The notes: a model not told the origin generated them from the letters alone. DNA of 64,000 bases from JAAGZL01 sp050290785 (GCA_050290785.1 JBNKIR010000014.1:1-64000); one strand, 5' to 3'; shown: positions 25,217 to 33,092, counted from the first letter of the stretch. A program made the numbers and translations.

Positions 25217-25504
25217 AGTAATCTCGGTGTATAAATCATTCCACTCCGGGTTGTTCTTCTCTATGAGTGCTATTTTCCACTTGCGCTGCCACTCTTTAAG
25301 GCGCTTTTCTCTTTTGATTGCCGACTCTGCTGAGAAATGCTGCTCATAATAGACTAGGGTGTGTGCACCATACTTCTGGGTGAAGCCTTCCACTAGGTTA
25401 TGTTTGTGTTGGTAAATACGTTTGACTAGGTCTGATGGGACGCCGACGTATAGAGTGCCATTCTTTTTACTCGCCATTATGTAGACGTAGAAATCCTTTT
25501 CCAT
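25190..25504 (-). CDS. GIY-YIG domain endonuclease-like protein (UPF0213 type)
   Basis: A 104-residue protein. YVYIMASKKNGTLYVGVPSD is the GIY-YIG core: YVYIM stands for GIY and LYVGV for YIG. LVKRIYQHK carries the Arg and further catalytic positions, and AIKREKRLKEWQRKWK is the usual helical end. Such stand-alone proteins are common near repeats; a nuclease function is predicted but rarely proven. The final residues (SRGQAAG) are encoded by the palindromic repeat at 25189-25216, so the native C-terminus has been replaced or extended by the repeat. Confidence 0.82.
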   Translation of the reverse strand: MEKDFYVYIMASKKNGTLYVGVPSDLVKRIYQHKHNLVEGFTQKYGAHTLVYYEQHFSAESAIKREKRLKEWQRKWKIALIEKNNPEWNDLYTEITGSRGQAAG

Positions 25505-25520
25505 AGTGTTGTTCCTTTCT

Positions 25521-25548
25521 GGATCCCGCGGTCAAGCCGCGGGATGAC
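25521..25548 (+). repeat. Short palindromic repeat (GGATCCCGC family), copy 3
   Basis: Arms ATCCCGCGG / CCGCGGGAT around TCAAG, in the same orientation as copy 1. It lies just upstream of the GIY-YIG gene, so that gene is bracketed by inverted copies of one element. Confidence 0.8.
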
Positions 25549-25791
25549 ACGGTTTTTGTTTTCTAAATGCCAGATATAAAAATAGGCAAATTCATTTTAT
25601 ATCCTGCGTACTAAAAACCACCACCCTCAAACCTCCTCCGACGCAGCCGAGTACCGGAACCGATACAGGATTAGGCCCGTAGGGGCGCCGCAGGGAAGCG
25701 GCGCCTCCAGCGAGGGATATGGATATCCCTTCGCTGGAGCCCCTGGAGCGGTGGGGAACGGAGGGTACCCGAAGGGCAAGTCGTGGAGTGT

Positions 25792-26005
25792 CTTTTTCTT
25801 TGGTTACTTTCTTTTGGACACGCAAAAGAAAGTCACTCGCAGCTAACGTGATGAGGTTAGAGAAAGGTTTTGATATAGACAAGCTGCGAAACTTGTTACC
25901 GATATCGCTAAGACCACTGGATTATTCGCTACACTCACCCTTCGGGCCGCCCTGAAGGGCGTTCAACGCGCTGCGCGCTTTTATCCCGCCTTCGCGGGGA
26001 TGACT
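25792..26005 (+). repeat. Long dispersed repeat, right copy (inverted relative to 23759-23966)
   Basis: Matches the reverse complement of 23759-23966, best in its last ~90 bases. Together the two copies form an inverted pair around about 1.8 kb of accessory DNA. The remaining gap 25549-25791 is GC-rich with more hairpins and no supported gene. Confidence 0.75.
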
Positions 26006-26037
26006 GAGTAGTAGATTTGGGAGAGGGGATATCTCCT

Positions 26038-26065
26038 GAATCCCGCGACCGAGCCGCAGGACGAC
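26038..26065 (+). repeat. Short palindromic repeat, degenerate copy 4
   Basis: GAATCCCGCGACCGAGCCGC followed by AGGACGAC resembles copies 1 and 3 with several substitutions. It ends just before the stop codon of the cytochrome c gene. Confidence 0.6.
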
Positions 26066-26071
26066 AATAAC

Positions 26072-26602
26072 CTACTGCGCCGCCTTCATCATGTAATCTA
26101 CCGCCGCGGCAATCTCCTCGTCACTGAGATGGGTAAAGCCACCCTTGGGCGGCATTGTCCCAGTGGACCCGGTAAAACCTGTAATGGCGTTCTTAACCAG
26201 TACATCTTTGCCCTTGGCTATACGGGCTTTCCATAGTGTCGCATCACCGAATTTGGGTGCGCCCGCTATCCCGGTGCCATGACATACAACACAACCGGAG
26301 TTGAAAACTTTTTCACCCATAGGAACTGGTTCAGAGGCAGGTGTTGTGGGTGGTGCAGCTTCGGCTGGAGTTGTTTCAGCAGCAGTTGTATCGGTAGGAG
26401 CCTGTTCCGTAACTGGCGCCTGTTCGGCAGGTGCAGGCTTTGTTGGGGTTTTGGTGATATTTACCTCAGGCATGGTGCCTTTGGCGGGAGCTGCGGAATT
26501 TTTGTTGTCGCTGTTGTTGTCACTGCAACCAGACATGCCTGCGGAGATCAGGAGAAACAATCCAATAAGGGTTAAACTACCAATGAAATTCTGGTTCGCC
26601 AT
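26072..26602 (-). CDS. Cytochrome c5-like lipoprotein with Pro/Ala/Thr linker
   Basis: A 176-residue protein. The signal peptide ends in GMSGC, a lipobox (Cys about 26). A ~65-residue Pro/Ala/Thr/Glu linker leads to one class I cytochrome c domain with CVVCH (haem attachment) and a likely Met ligand in GTMPPKGG. The domain resembles cytochrome c5. The protein is probably anchored to a membrane by lipid, with the haem domain held off on a flexible arm as a periplasmic electron carrier. It is the last gene of the minus-strand cluster that starts next to dsrA, which fits electron handling in sulfur oxidation, although that is inferred. Confidence 0.87.
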   Translation of the reverse strand: MANQNFIGSLTLIGLFLLISAGMSGCSDNNSDNKNSAAPAKGTMPEVNITKTPTKPAPAEQAPVTEQAPTDTTAAETTPAEAAPPTTPASEPVPMGEKVFNSGCVVCHGTGIAGAPKFGDATLWKARIAKGKDVLVKNAITGFTGSTGTMPPKGGFTHLSDEEIAAAVDYMMKAAQ

Positions 26603-26648
26603 GTTCTTAACCTCTCAATGTGGTTTGTACCTTAATGATATAGTAATT

Positions 26649-27200
26649 TTAGGTTAGATCCTTAACAATCCTCTTCAATTGTTTGTATACCTCGATTCCA
26701 TCCACATCCATTACCTGGTCGATCACCCAGCGGTTCTCGTTCTCTGATCCCATCAGCTGTTGTATCTCATAACCCAGGTGGCGCATAAACGGATAGCTGG
26801 GCCCATCGTCCGTGAAGCCAAGTTCCGAATATTCCTGCGAGCGCCGGTTGAATTTTTCGATGAAGCTGGAGGAGTGGTCGCCGCCTCCCAATAGCTCCTG
26901 ACGGTTTTCCTGTACGTGTCCAGCCAGTCTGATGACCAGGGCATTGATGAGTTCTGCGCGTTGTTGTTGATCAAACCGGTCGTGGACCAGGCGGTCCACT
27001 ATCTGTACCTGAAAGATGAGATACTCTTCGATAACAGAGAGGCGCTGTTCGTCCGATTCATATTCGAATCTTTCGCTGTAGAGGTTCATGGCCTTATCCA
27101 TGGCTATACGCCAGCCGTTGAAGGCGATGGCGCCTGCGGTCTCCTCGGTAGACCTGTCTCTCTCTTCCTTGTGCCAGTGGCTTTTGATTCTTACGGCCAA
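26649..27200 (-). CDS. Unknown conserved-looking protein in the dsr-divergent cluster
   Basis: 183 residues from a TTG at 27200, chosen because GGAG lies six bases upstream; a TTG at 27212 is an alternative. The protein is soluble, helical and acidic without cysteine motif, signal or membrane segment. Recognisable patches are NGWRIAMDKAMNLY and EEYLIFQVQIVDRL. I do not recognise the family. A minus-strand terminator hairpin lies directly upstream, between this gene and the cysteine-free dsrC homologue, so its expression may be partly uncoupled or attenuated. Confidence 0.6.
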   Translation of the reverse strand: MAVRIKSHWHKEERDRSTEETAGAIAFNGWRIAMDKAMNLYSERFEYESDEQRLSVIEEYLIFQVQIVDRLVHDRFDQQQRAELINALVIRLAGHVQENRQELLGGGDHSSSFIEKFNRRSQEYSELGFTDDGPSYPFMRHLGYEIQQLMGSENENRWVIDQVMDVDGIEVYKQLKRIVKDLT

Positions 27201-27210
27201 TGTGTGCTCC

Positions 27211-27238
27211 AAAAAAACGAGCCTGCCGTCTGGCAGGC
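27211..27238 (-). terminator. Rho-independent terminator or attenuator after the dsrC-like gene
   Basis: On the minus strand GCCTGCC / GGCAGGC with a four-base loop is followed by TCG and seven T residues. It lies just after the dsrC-like gene, and the next gene's ribosome binding site follows the T-run at once. This suggests high expression of the dsrC-like gene with reduced readthrough. Confidence 0.8.
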
Positions 27239-27267
27239 GCGTCTTTTATAAGGAAATCCAGGGGATA

Positions 27268-27612
27268 TCAGTAGCCACCCTTACGACGGGTTTCAGGCAG
27301 TCCGGCGATCTTGCCGGCCTCTTTGGCCGGACCCCTTGGGAACAGGTTGTAGAGGGACTTGGTGTCTACCTTGTCCAGATCGGTCCATATATCCTTGAAG
27401 TGCTTTACCATGTGGCGCTCGTTCGGCTGGTTTTCGTTGTTGTTGAAGTACTCATCGCGCAGGTAGTTGATCACATCCCAGGATTTATCCGTCAGCTCGA
27501 CACCCTCTTCCGCGGCGATGACCTTGGCCAGATCTTCGCTCCAGTCATCCAGATTCTCCAGATAACCGTTGGCGTTGGTTGCGATGGTGGTACCGTTTAC
27601 CTCATATGCCAT
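27268..27612 (-). CDS. DsrC/TusE-family protein lacking all cysteines (RspA-like)
   Basis: A 114-residue DsrC homologue. The fold is clear: DVINYLRDEYFNNNENQPNE corresponds to the WDIINFLREYYDEYQ region of true DsrC, and SLYNLFPRGPAKEAGKIAGLP matches the C-terminal arm. The arm of DsrC normally carries two redox Cys, the last being penultimate. Here the arm ends PETRRKGGY, and the protein has no cysteine at all. It therefore cannot carry a persulfide or trisulfide. Cysteine-free DsrC homologues have been called RspA and proposed as regulators. Its place beside the dsr operon fits that proposal. Confidence 0.88.
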   Translation of the reverse strand: MAYEVNGTTIATNANGYLENLDDWSEDLAKVIAAEEGVELTDKSWDVINYLRDEYFNNNENQPNERHMVKHFKDIWTDLDKVDTKSLYNLFPRGPAKEAGKIAGLPETRRKGGY

Positions 27613-27777
27613 ATCTTTTCTCCTTCTTACTATTTCTGTGTTTATCTATTTATGTTTACCTGATCGACCCTGCCGTATTAACGGAAGGCCAGAAAGATAA
27701 TTAAGGGATGTCTGATGACTCAGTCGGTTAGGATTAAGCGTATATCAGAGATTCCTTAAATTAGCCTAAATTAATCA

Positions 27778-28431
27778 TTATATGCTCTTTGACGCAACGA
27801 ACAAGCCGATTCCCATATGTCTGTAAGGGCCGACCCCGCTGATTTGCAGCTTTACCGCATCCTGAACCGACAGGCCGCTGACCAGCAGCGATTTGGTGTT
27901 GATCTGTCCGTCCGGTATGGCAATGGCATGATCACGTCCCGACAGTATCTTGGTGAATCTCAGGCCCATTGCCCGCAGTTCCAGGACCATACGTTCTGTG
28001 AATGCCTCTTCGTCTTCCCCCGTGTCCGAGGCTATATGACGCGAAAACAGTGTGTTACTGCTTACCAGGAGCATGATCTTGGCCTCTCCGACCTCCATCT
28101 TGTGCCCGGACACGTCCAGTGTCTTGCCGCAGAGCGCGCTTGCGTCCTCTATCCGGTCCTTGGGCAGGCGTAGACGCAGCCTGGTCCTTTTTGACAGCAG
28201 GATGGTTTCATCCGGCGAATCCGGGCGCTGCCAGCCGTGCATGGAGGCGGCGCCGTAGATGATGTGCAACCCGGCCTCCGGTTCGTCGGCGAACCAGGGC
28301 AGTATCTCGCAGATGGCGCGGGAGAGGGCGTGGGCGTGGTCCACGGGAATGGCTGGGCATCCTATGCTGAATGTCAGATCCACCACATCATCCGGGATCT
28401 GGTATTGGACCTCTTCCTCATCCTGCCACAT
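27778..28431 (-). CDS. Solitary Cas6/Cmx6-like RAMP protein
   Basis: A 217-residue protein resembling the type I-MYXAN Cas6/Cmx6 family: VDLTFSIGCPAIPVDHAHAL at the start, the basic strand KRTRLRLRLPKDRIEDA, LCGKTLDVSGHKMEVG, SGRDHAIAI and LLVSGLSVQDAVKLQ. A glycine-rich loop near the end, GVGPYRHMGIGLF, is typical of RAMP folds. Cas6 proteins cleave CRISPR precursor RNA, but no CRISPR array and no other cas gene is in the window. The ATG at 28431 follows AGGAAT, six bases after the stop of the upstream gene. In this setting an RNA-binding role in a sulfur-oxidation gene cluster is possible. Assignment is by recall of family motifs, not by search. Confidence 0.7.
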   Translation of the reverse strand: MWQDEEEVQYQIPDDVVDLTFSIGCPAIPVDHAHALSRAICEILPWFADEPEAGLHIIYGAASMHGWQRPDSPDETILLSKRTRLRLRLPKDRIEDASALCGKTLDVSGHKMEVGEAKIMLLVSSNTLFSRHIASDTGEDEEAFTERMVLELRAMGLRFTKILSGRDHAIAIPDGQINTKSLLVSGLSVQDAVKLQISGVGPYRHMGIGLFVASKSI

Positions 28432-28437
28432 ATATTC

Positions 28438-29142
28438 CTACTCTCCTTCCGGTATCAGCTCACGCAGACGATCCCGGTCGTACCACCAGTCATTGTTGTT
28501 CAACAGATCCAGTATCTTGGCCAGGCGTGGCAGGAATTTACCCGGTTCGTTCAGCTCCAGGCGTTCCACCCAGAAATCAAAGATCTCCTTGTCATCCACC
28601 TGGCTATGGCGTCTGGCCACCTGACCCAGCAGTTGCCTGGTGAAGAAGCGCAACTCTTCCAGCTGTTCGCCCTCTGCCCGCAGGTCCACCAGATAGCAGG
28701 CTGCCGCAGCGGCAACCGCGGCCCCGTCTGAGTTGTCCGGTGTCTCGTCCACCAGGTGCTGCAGCATGGCGACACTTAGTTCTGCTTCGATCGGGAAGGT
28801 GACGCCCAACCAGATGCCGTGGGCCAGGGCCTGGATGGAGTCCTCCAGATCCGCCTGATACATGACGTCACAGGCCTCTACCGCCTGGGTCCAGAGCTGC
28901 TCGGCCATGGCCTGTTCCAGGCACCCTTTGGCGATGCCCCAAGCCTCATCATTGCGTTCCAGATCCAGCAGCAGATAACAGCTGTCCAGGGTCGGTTTGA
29001 GGCGCTCGATGGTGCCCGCACCATCCGGCAGGCTATCTATGGTATTTCGGATATCCAGCAGTTTGGACTCCAGATGCTGGATAGATGGCGTTTCCTCTTC
29101 AGAGCTGCCGCCCAGGACAAATTCATTTTTCAGGTACTTCAT
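28438..29142 (-). CDS. Unknown helical protein in the dsr-divergent cluster
   Basis: A 234-residue acidic, helical protein without signal peptide. It has a repeat-like helical middle (DSCYLLLDLERNDEAWGIAK, then an Ala-rich segment) and a conserved-looking end (LAKILDLLNNNDWWYDRDRL). A TPR-like or solenoid fold is possible. I do not recognise the family. It lies between a 58-residue gene and the Cas6-like gene, with gaps of 18 and 6 bases, so the three form one transcription unit. Confidence 0.62.
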   Translation of the reverse strand: MKYLKNEFVLGGSSEEETPSIQHLESKLLDIRNTIDSLPDGAGTIERLKPTLDSCYLLLDLERNDEAWGIAKGCLEQAMAEQLWTQAVEACDVMYQADLEDSIQALAHGIWLGVTFPIEAELSVAMLQHLVDETPDNSDGAAVAAAAACYLVDLRAEGEQLEELRFFTRQLLGQVARRHSQVDDKEIFDFWVERLELNEPGKFLPRLAKILDLLNNNDWWYDRDRLRELIPEGE

Positions 29143-29160
29143 GGTGTTTTCTATGCCGTA

Positions 29161-29337
29161 TCAGGTAAATGCCGCTTCCAGGCGGTCCTCCCAATCCTCC
29201 GGGGTGTCCGGGTATTGGGGTTTTACGTCAATGCGAAAGAACATCTCACTCTTGGAGCGCTCTTTTACCTTTGCCAGCAGATCCTCAAAGGATTCCAGAT
29301 CCGGGTTTTGGATCAATATCTCACTCAAATACAGCAT
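29161..29337 (-). CDS. Small unknown protein, 58 residues
   Basis: The minus strand from ATG 29337 to TGA 29161 encodes 58 residues beginning MLYLSEILIQNPDLESFEDL and ending PEDWEDRLEAAFT. The composition is that of a folded soluble helical protein, and GAGG lies upstream. It ends 18 bases before the start of the 234-residue protein and is the first gene of the cluster divergent from dsrA. I do not recognise a family. Confidence 0.55.
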   Translation of the reverse strand: MLYLSEILIQNPDLESFEDLLAKVKERSKSEMFFRIDVKPQYPDTPEDWEDRLEAAFT

Positions 29338-29823
29338 TCGGATCGAGACCTCAGTTATGTGGGTTGGATGTCAATCGGCATTCGTGGAACAAATATGGAG
29401 CCGTTTGCACGAATTAAAAGGCATTCAACTCTAATAACATGGCGTTGGCAAGTCGGTGGGAGTGGGGTGCATAGGGGTGCAAACAGGGCATGAAACACCG
29501 TGCGTCTGGTGGCTTTTGTAAAAAATAGCATGTGCAATCAAAGGTGTAATCTGGCGTTAAATTAAAATAATAGCGCCATTATTAATCCAAATATATCTCA
29601 TTAGGGATATTAGTATATACTTCATACCTCCTCATCGTGGGGATATTTTACTCCATTAGGAAATTCTAAACTTTCGACATTCTGAAATAGCCTGCCATAA
29701 GGCTAGGTAGTAAAAGATTCCAGATCGTATCTAATTATTCGGGATATTTTGAATCTTTATTGAGATATCCGGGACCGGTGCGGTCACCCATATATTTAAA
29801 GTGATAACTGGGAGATAAAAGTA
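29338..29823 (+). promoter_or_regulatory. dsrA upstream region and divergent promoter area
   Basis: These 486 bases separate the minus-strand cluster from dsrA and contain no supported gene. The region from about 29540 to 29760 is AT-rich. A near-palindrome at 29566-29583 (AATAAT-AGCGCC-ATTATT) could be an operator. TATACT at 29616-29621 could be a -10 box, but no good -35 box stands at the right distance. The dsrA ribosome binding site (GGGAG) lies just before the ATG at 29824. The sulfur-responsive control known for dsr operons would be expected to act here. Confidence 0.4.
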
Positions 29824-31068
29824 ATGGCAAAACCACTGCATGATACTCCGATGCTGGACCAACTCGAAAGCGGCCCATGGCCGAGTTTCGTAACCGGTCT
29901 GAAACGTCTGGCGCAGAACAGTGATATGGTTGTTGACCTTCTGGGTCAGCTCGAGACCTCCTATGAGACCAGAAAGGGCTACTGGAAGGGCGGAACCGTT
30001 GGTGTTATCGGATATGGCGGTGGTGTTATTCCTCGCTTCACCGAGCTCAAGGGCGAAGACGGCAAGGCCAAGTTCCCAGCCTGTGCCGAGTTCCACACCC
30101 TGCGTATCATGCCTCCTCCTGGCATGCACTATGATTCAAACACCCTGCGCAAGTTCTGCGACATCTGGGAGAAGCACGGTTCTGGTCTGATCGCTTTGCA
30201 TGGTCAGTCCGGTGACATCATGTTGCAGGGCTGTACCACTGAAAAGGTACAGGAGGCCTTCGACGAGGTTAACGAAATGGGCTTCGATATGGGTGGGGCC
30301 GGTCCTGCTGTACGTACCGGTATGTCCTGTGTTGGCGCTGCCCGTTGCGAGATGTCCTGCTTCGACGAGGGACGCACCATGCGTATGCTGGTGAACAACG
30401 TGTTGGACGATATGCACCGTCCTGCCCTGCCATACAAGTTCAAGTACAAGGTATCCGGTTGTGGTAACGACTGCGTGAACTCCATTCAGCGTTCCGACCT
30501 GTCTGTGATCGGTACCTGGCGTGACGACATGAAGGTCGACCAGGACGAGGTCAAGGCCTACGTTGGTGCCAAGGGACGCAAATACGTTATCGATAACGTA
30601 ATCACCCGCTGCCCGACCCAGGCCCTGTCTCTGAATGATGATGACACCCTGGATGTGGACAACAAGAACTGCGTGCGTTGCATGCACTGTCTGAACGTGA
30701 TGAACAAGGCCCTCTCCCCCGGAGACGACAAGGGTATAACCGTCCTCTGCGGTGGTAAGCGTACCCTGAAGATCGGTGACCTCATGGGCACAGTCATTGT
30801 TCCGTTCATGAAGCTTGAGTCAGACGAGGATTTCGAGGCCCTGGAAGAGCTGGCCACTGAGATCATCGACTTCTTCGCCGAGAACGCGCTGGAGCATGAG
30901 CGTACCGGTGAGATGATCGAACGTATCGGTCTGGCTAACTTCCTGGAAGGCATCGGCCTGGATGTTGATCCGAACATGATCAATAGCCCACGTATGAACC
31001 CATATGTCCGTATGGACGGCTGGGACGATGAAGTTGCCAAGTGGGAAGAGCGTAAAGCTGCCAGCTGA
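29824..31068 (+). CDS. dsrA: Reverse dissimilatory sulfite reductase, alpha subunit
   Basis: A 414-residue protein. The sirohaem-[4Fe-4S] ligands are present: CVGAARC (about residues 169-175) and CGNDC (about 212-216). A ferredoxin insertion supplies further cysteines (VDNKNCVRCMHC, around 280). DsrA pairs with DsrB in an alpha2beta2 cytoplasmic enzyme that, in sulfur oxidisers, runs in the oxidative direction and converts DsrC-bound sulfur to sulfite with six electrons. Full length; first gene of the dsr operon. Downstream dsrEFH supports the oxidative type. Confidence 0.97.
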   Translation: MAKPLHDTPMLDQLESGPWPSFVTGLKRLAQNSDMVVDLLGQLETSYETRKGYWKGGTVGVIGYGGGVIPRFTELKGEDGKAKFPACAEFHTLRIMPPPGMHYDSNTLRKFCDIWEKHGSGLIALHGQSGDIMLQGCTTEKVQEAFDEVNEMGFDMGGAGPAVRTGMSCVGAARCEMSCFDEGRTMRMLVNNVLDDMHRPALPYKFKYKVSGCGNDCVNSIQRSDLSVIGTWRDDMKVDQDEVKAYVGAKGRKYVIDNVITRCPTQALSLNDDDTLDVDNKNCVRCMHCLNVMNKALSPGDDKGITVLCGGKRTLKIGDLMGTVIVPFMKLESDEDFEALEELATEIIDFFAENALEHERTGEMIERIGLANFLEGIGLDVDPNMINSPRMNPYVRMDGWDDEVAKWEERKAAS

Positions 31069-31164
31069 TCAGGCTGTTACCAGTTTTAGGGTTTAATGCG
31101 GCGTTAAAGGCGAAACAAGGCCAACGCCACTAAATGAATAAGATAGAGATATTTGGAGATAATT

Positions 31165-32235
31165 ATGTCCCAACCTCGCATGCCTATTGAGAGTGGTGTA
31201 CCGGAGATGGATCCGTACCTGCATCCGGTACTGAAGAAAAACTATGGTGATTGGAAGTATCATGACCGTCCGCGTCCTGGCGTACTGCGTCACGTAGCCA
31301 ACAGCGGTGATCAGATCTGGACCGTACGTGCCGGTACTCCGCGTCAGATGGACGTGACCATGATCCGTCAGCTTATGGATATCTGTGACGAGTTTGCTGA
31401 AGGCTATGTTCGCTTTACCACACGCTCCAACATCGAGTACATGGTCAGCGAAGAGTCCAAGGTACAGCCGCTGATCGACAAGCTGAACGCTGAAGGTTAC
31501 CCCATCGGCGGTACCGGTAACTCCGTATCCATGATCGCCCACACCCAGGGTTGGTTGCACTGCGACATCCCTGGCACCGACGCCTCCGGCGCGGTTAAGG
31601 CCCTTATGGACGAACTGATCGATGAGTTCGAGAAGGAAGAGATGCCGAACCGTGTGAAGCTCACCACCTCCTGCTGCCAGATCAACTGTGGTGGCCAGGG
31701 TGATATCGCCATCAACATCCAGCACACCAAGCCACCCAAGATTGATCATGATCAAGTGGCCAATGTATGCGAGCGTCCAACTGTTGTGGCCCGTTGCCCG
31801 GTTGCAGCTATTCGTCCGGCCATGGTCAACGGCAAGCCTTCCCTGGAAGTTGATGAGCGTAAGTGCGTATGCTGCGGAGCCTGTTTCCCCCCATGCCCAC
31901 CCATGCAGATCAACGATCCGGTGCATTCCAACTTCGCTATCTGGGTTGGTGGCAAGAGCTCCAATGCCCGTAGCAAGCCGACCTTCCACAAGCTGGTGGC
32001 ATCCAATGTTCCGAACAACCCGCCACGCTGGCCTGAGGTTGCCGATATCGTTAAGCGTATCCTTGCTGCCTATAAGGCCGATGCCAAGGATTACGAGCGT
32101 ATCGGTGAGTGGGCTACCCGTATCGGTTGGGGCAGCTTCTTTGAGAAGACCGGCCTGCCGTTCACCAAGTACCATATCGACGACTGGCGCGGTGGACGTG
32201 CGAACCTGAATGCGTCTAACCATGTACGCTTCTAA
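31165..32235 (+). CDS. dsrB: Reverse dissimilatory sulfite reductase, beta subunit
   Basis: 356 residues from the ATG at 31165, with GGAG seven bases upstream; an in-frame TTG at 31153 lies before the ribosome binding site and is rejected. The catalytic cluster region reads TTSCCQINCGGQGDIAI (about 168-180), and a ferredoxin domain has ERKCVCCGACFPPCPPMQ (about 230). DsrB carries the functional sirohaem in the DsrAB complex. The gap after dsrA is 96 bases and dsrE follows after 36, so the genes are cotranscribed. Confidence 0.97.
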   Translation: MSQPRMPIESGVPEMDPYLHPVLKKNYGDWKYHDRPRPGVLRHVANSGDQIWTVRAGTPRQMDVTMIRQLMDICDEFAEGYVRFTTRSNIEYMVSEESKVQPLIDKLNAEGYPIGGTGNSVSMIAHTQGWLHCDIPGTDASGAVKALMDELIDEFEKEEMPNRVKLTTSCCQINCGGQGDIAINIQHTKPPKIDHDQVANVCERPTVVARCPVAAIRPAMVNGKPSLEVDERKCVCCGACFPPCPPMQINDPVHSNFAIWVGGKSSNARSKPTFHKLVASNVPNNPPRWPEVADIVKRILAAYKADAKDYERIGEWATRIGWGSFFEKTGLPFTKYHIDDWRGGRANLNASNHVRF

Positions 32236-32271
32236 GTTGATTTGACGACTACTTTGCACAAAGGATAAAAA

Positions 32272-32664
32272 ATGAAGTTTTCGATTCAAATTAATGAAGG
32301 GCCTTATCAGCATCAGGCCACCGATTCCGCCTATCAGTTCACCAAGGCGGCCCTGGAGAAGGGACATGAGATCTTTCGTGTCTTCTTCTACCACGATGGC
32401 GTGAATAACGGCACCAACCTGACCACCCCTCCGCAGGACGATCGCAACATCGTCAAGCGTTGGAGTGAGTTGGCGCAGGAGCATGATCTGGATCTGGTGG
32501 TGTGCGTTGCAGCAGCCCAGCGTCGCGGTATCGTGGACGAGGGTGAGATGCAGCGTAACGGCAAAGCCGCCCAGAACATCGCTGACGGCTTTCGCATCTC
32601 AGGTCTTGGTCAGTTGATCGAGGCAGGTATCCAGGCGGATCGTCTGGTCGTATTCGGTGATTAA
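32272..32664 (+). CDS. dsrE: Sulfur relay protein DsrE
   Basis: A 130-residue TusD-like protein. Cys78 in LDLVVCVAAAQRRG is at the position known in Allochromatium DsrE to bind sulfur and donate it to DsrC. The ending GLGQLIEAGIQADRLVVFGD is typical. It forms an alpha2beta2gamma2 hexamer with DsrF and DsrH in the cytoplasm. The presence of dsrEFH marks a sulfur-oxidising rather than a sulfate-reducing pathway. Confidence 0.95.
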   Translation: MKFSIQINEGPYQHQATDSAYQFTKAALEKGHEIFRVFFYHDGVNNGTNLTTPPQDDRNIVKRWSELAQEHDLDLVVCVAAAQRRGIVDEGEMQRNGKAAQNIADGFRISGLGQLIEAGIQADRLVVFGD

Positions 32665-32681
32665 GCGTAGGGGTTGAAACC

Positions 32682-33092
32682 ATGTCTGAAGATATTAAAA
32701 AATTCATGTACATCAACCGCCGCGCTCCCCATGGCACCATCTATGCCTGGGAGTCACTGGAGGTTGTATTGATCGGTGCCGCATTTGATCAGGATGTAAG
32801 TCTTGCCTTCCTGGATGATGGCGTTTATCAGCTGCTGAAGGGTCAGGATACCTCCGGTATCGAGACCAAGAACTTCTCACCCACCTATTCGGCCCTGGGA
32901 GACTATGATGTCACCAAGCTGTATGTGGAGAAGGAGTCCCTGGAAGAGCGCGGTCTGACACTTGATGACCTGATGGATCTGAAGTGGGAAGATGAGGACG
33001 ACGACTGGGCGGAGAAAGATTCTATCCGTCTGGTGAGTCGTGACGAACTCAGTGAGATCATTGATCAGCAAGACGTCATTTTCAGTTTCTAG
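32682..33092 (+). CDS. dsrF: Sulfur relay protein DsrF
   Basis: A 136-residue TusC-like protein starting 17 bases after dsrE. The family block APHGTIYAWESLEVVLIGAA and DVSLAFLDDGVYQLLKGQD is clear. It contains no cysteine at all, consistent with a structural role in the DsrEFH hexamer while DsrE and DsrH carry the sulfur. The acidic C-terminus (EDEDDDWAEKD) is normal for the family. Confidence 0.94.
   Translation: MSEDIKKFMYINRRAPHGTIYAWESLEVVLIGAAFDQDVSLAFLDDGVYQLLKGQDTSGIETKNFSPTYSALGDYDVTKLYVEKESLEERGLTLDDLMDLKWEDEDDDWAEKDSIRLVSRDELSEIIDQQDVIFSF

Noticed and set aside
27613..29823. A CRISPR array accompanying the Cas6-like gene
   Set aside because: I read both gaps and the flanking genes for regularly spaced direct repeats and found none; the only repeats in the wider area are palindromes at 23.7-26.1 kb without spacers.
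31093..32484. Long minus-strand open frame (463 codons) antisense to dsrB
   Set aside because: It is a shadow of the codon pattern of dsrB and dsrE, with low-complexity translation and no ribosome binding site; dsrB is unmistakable on the plus strand.
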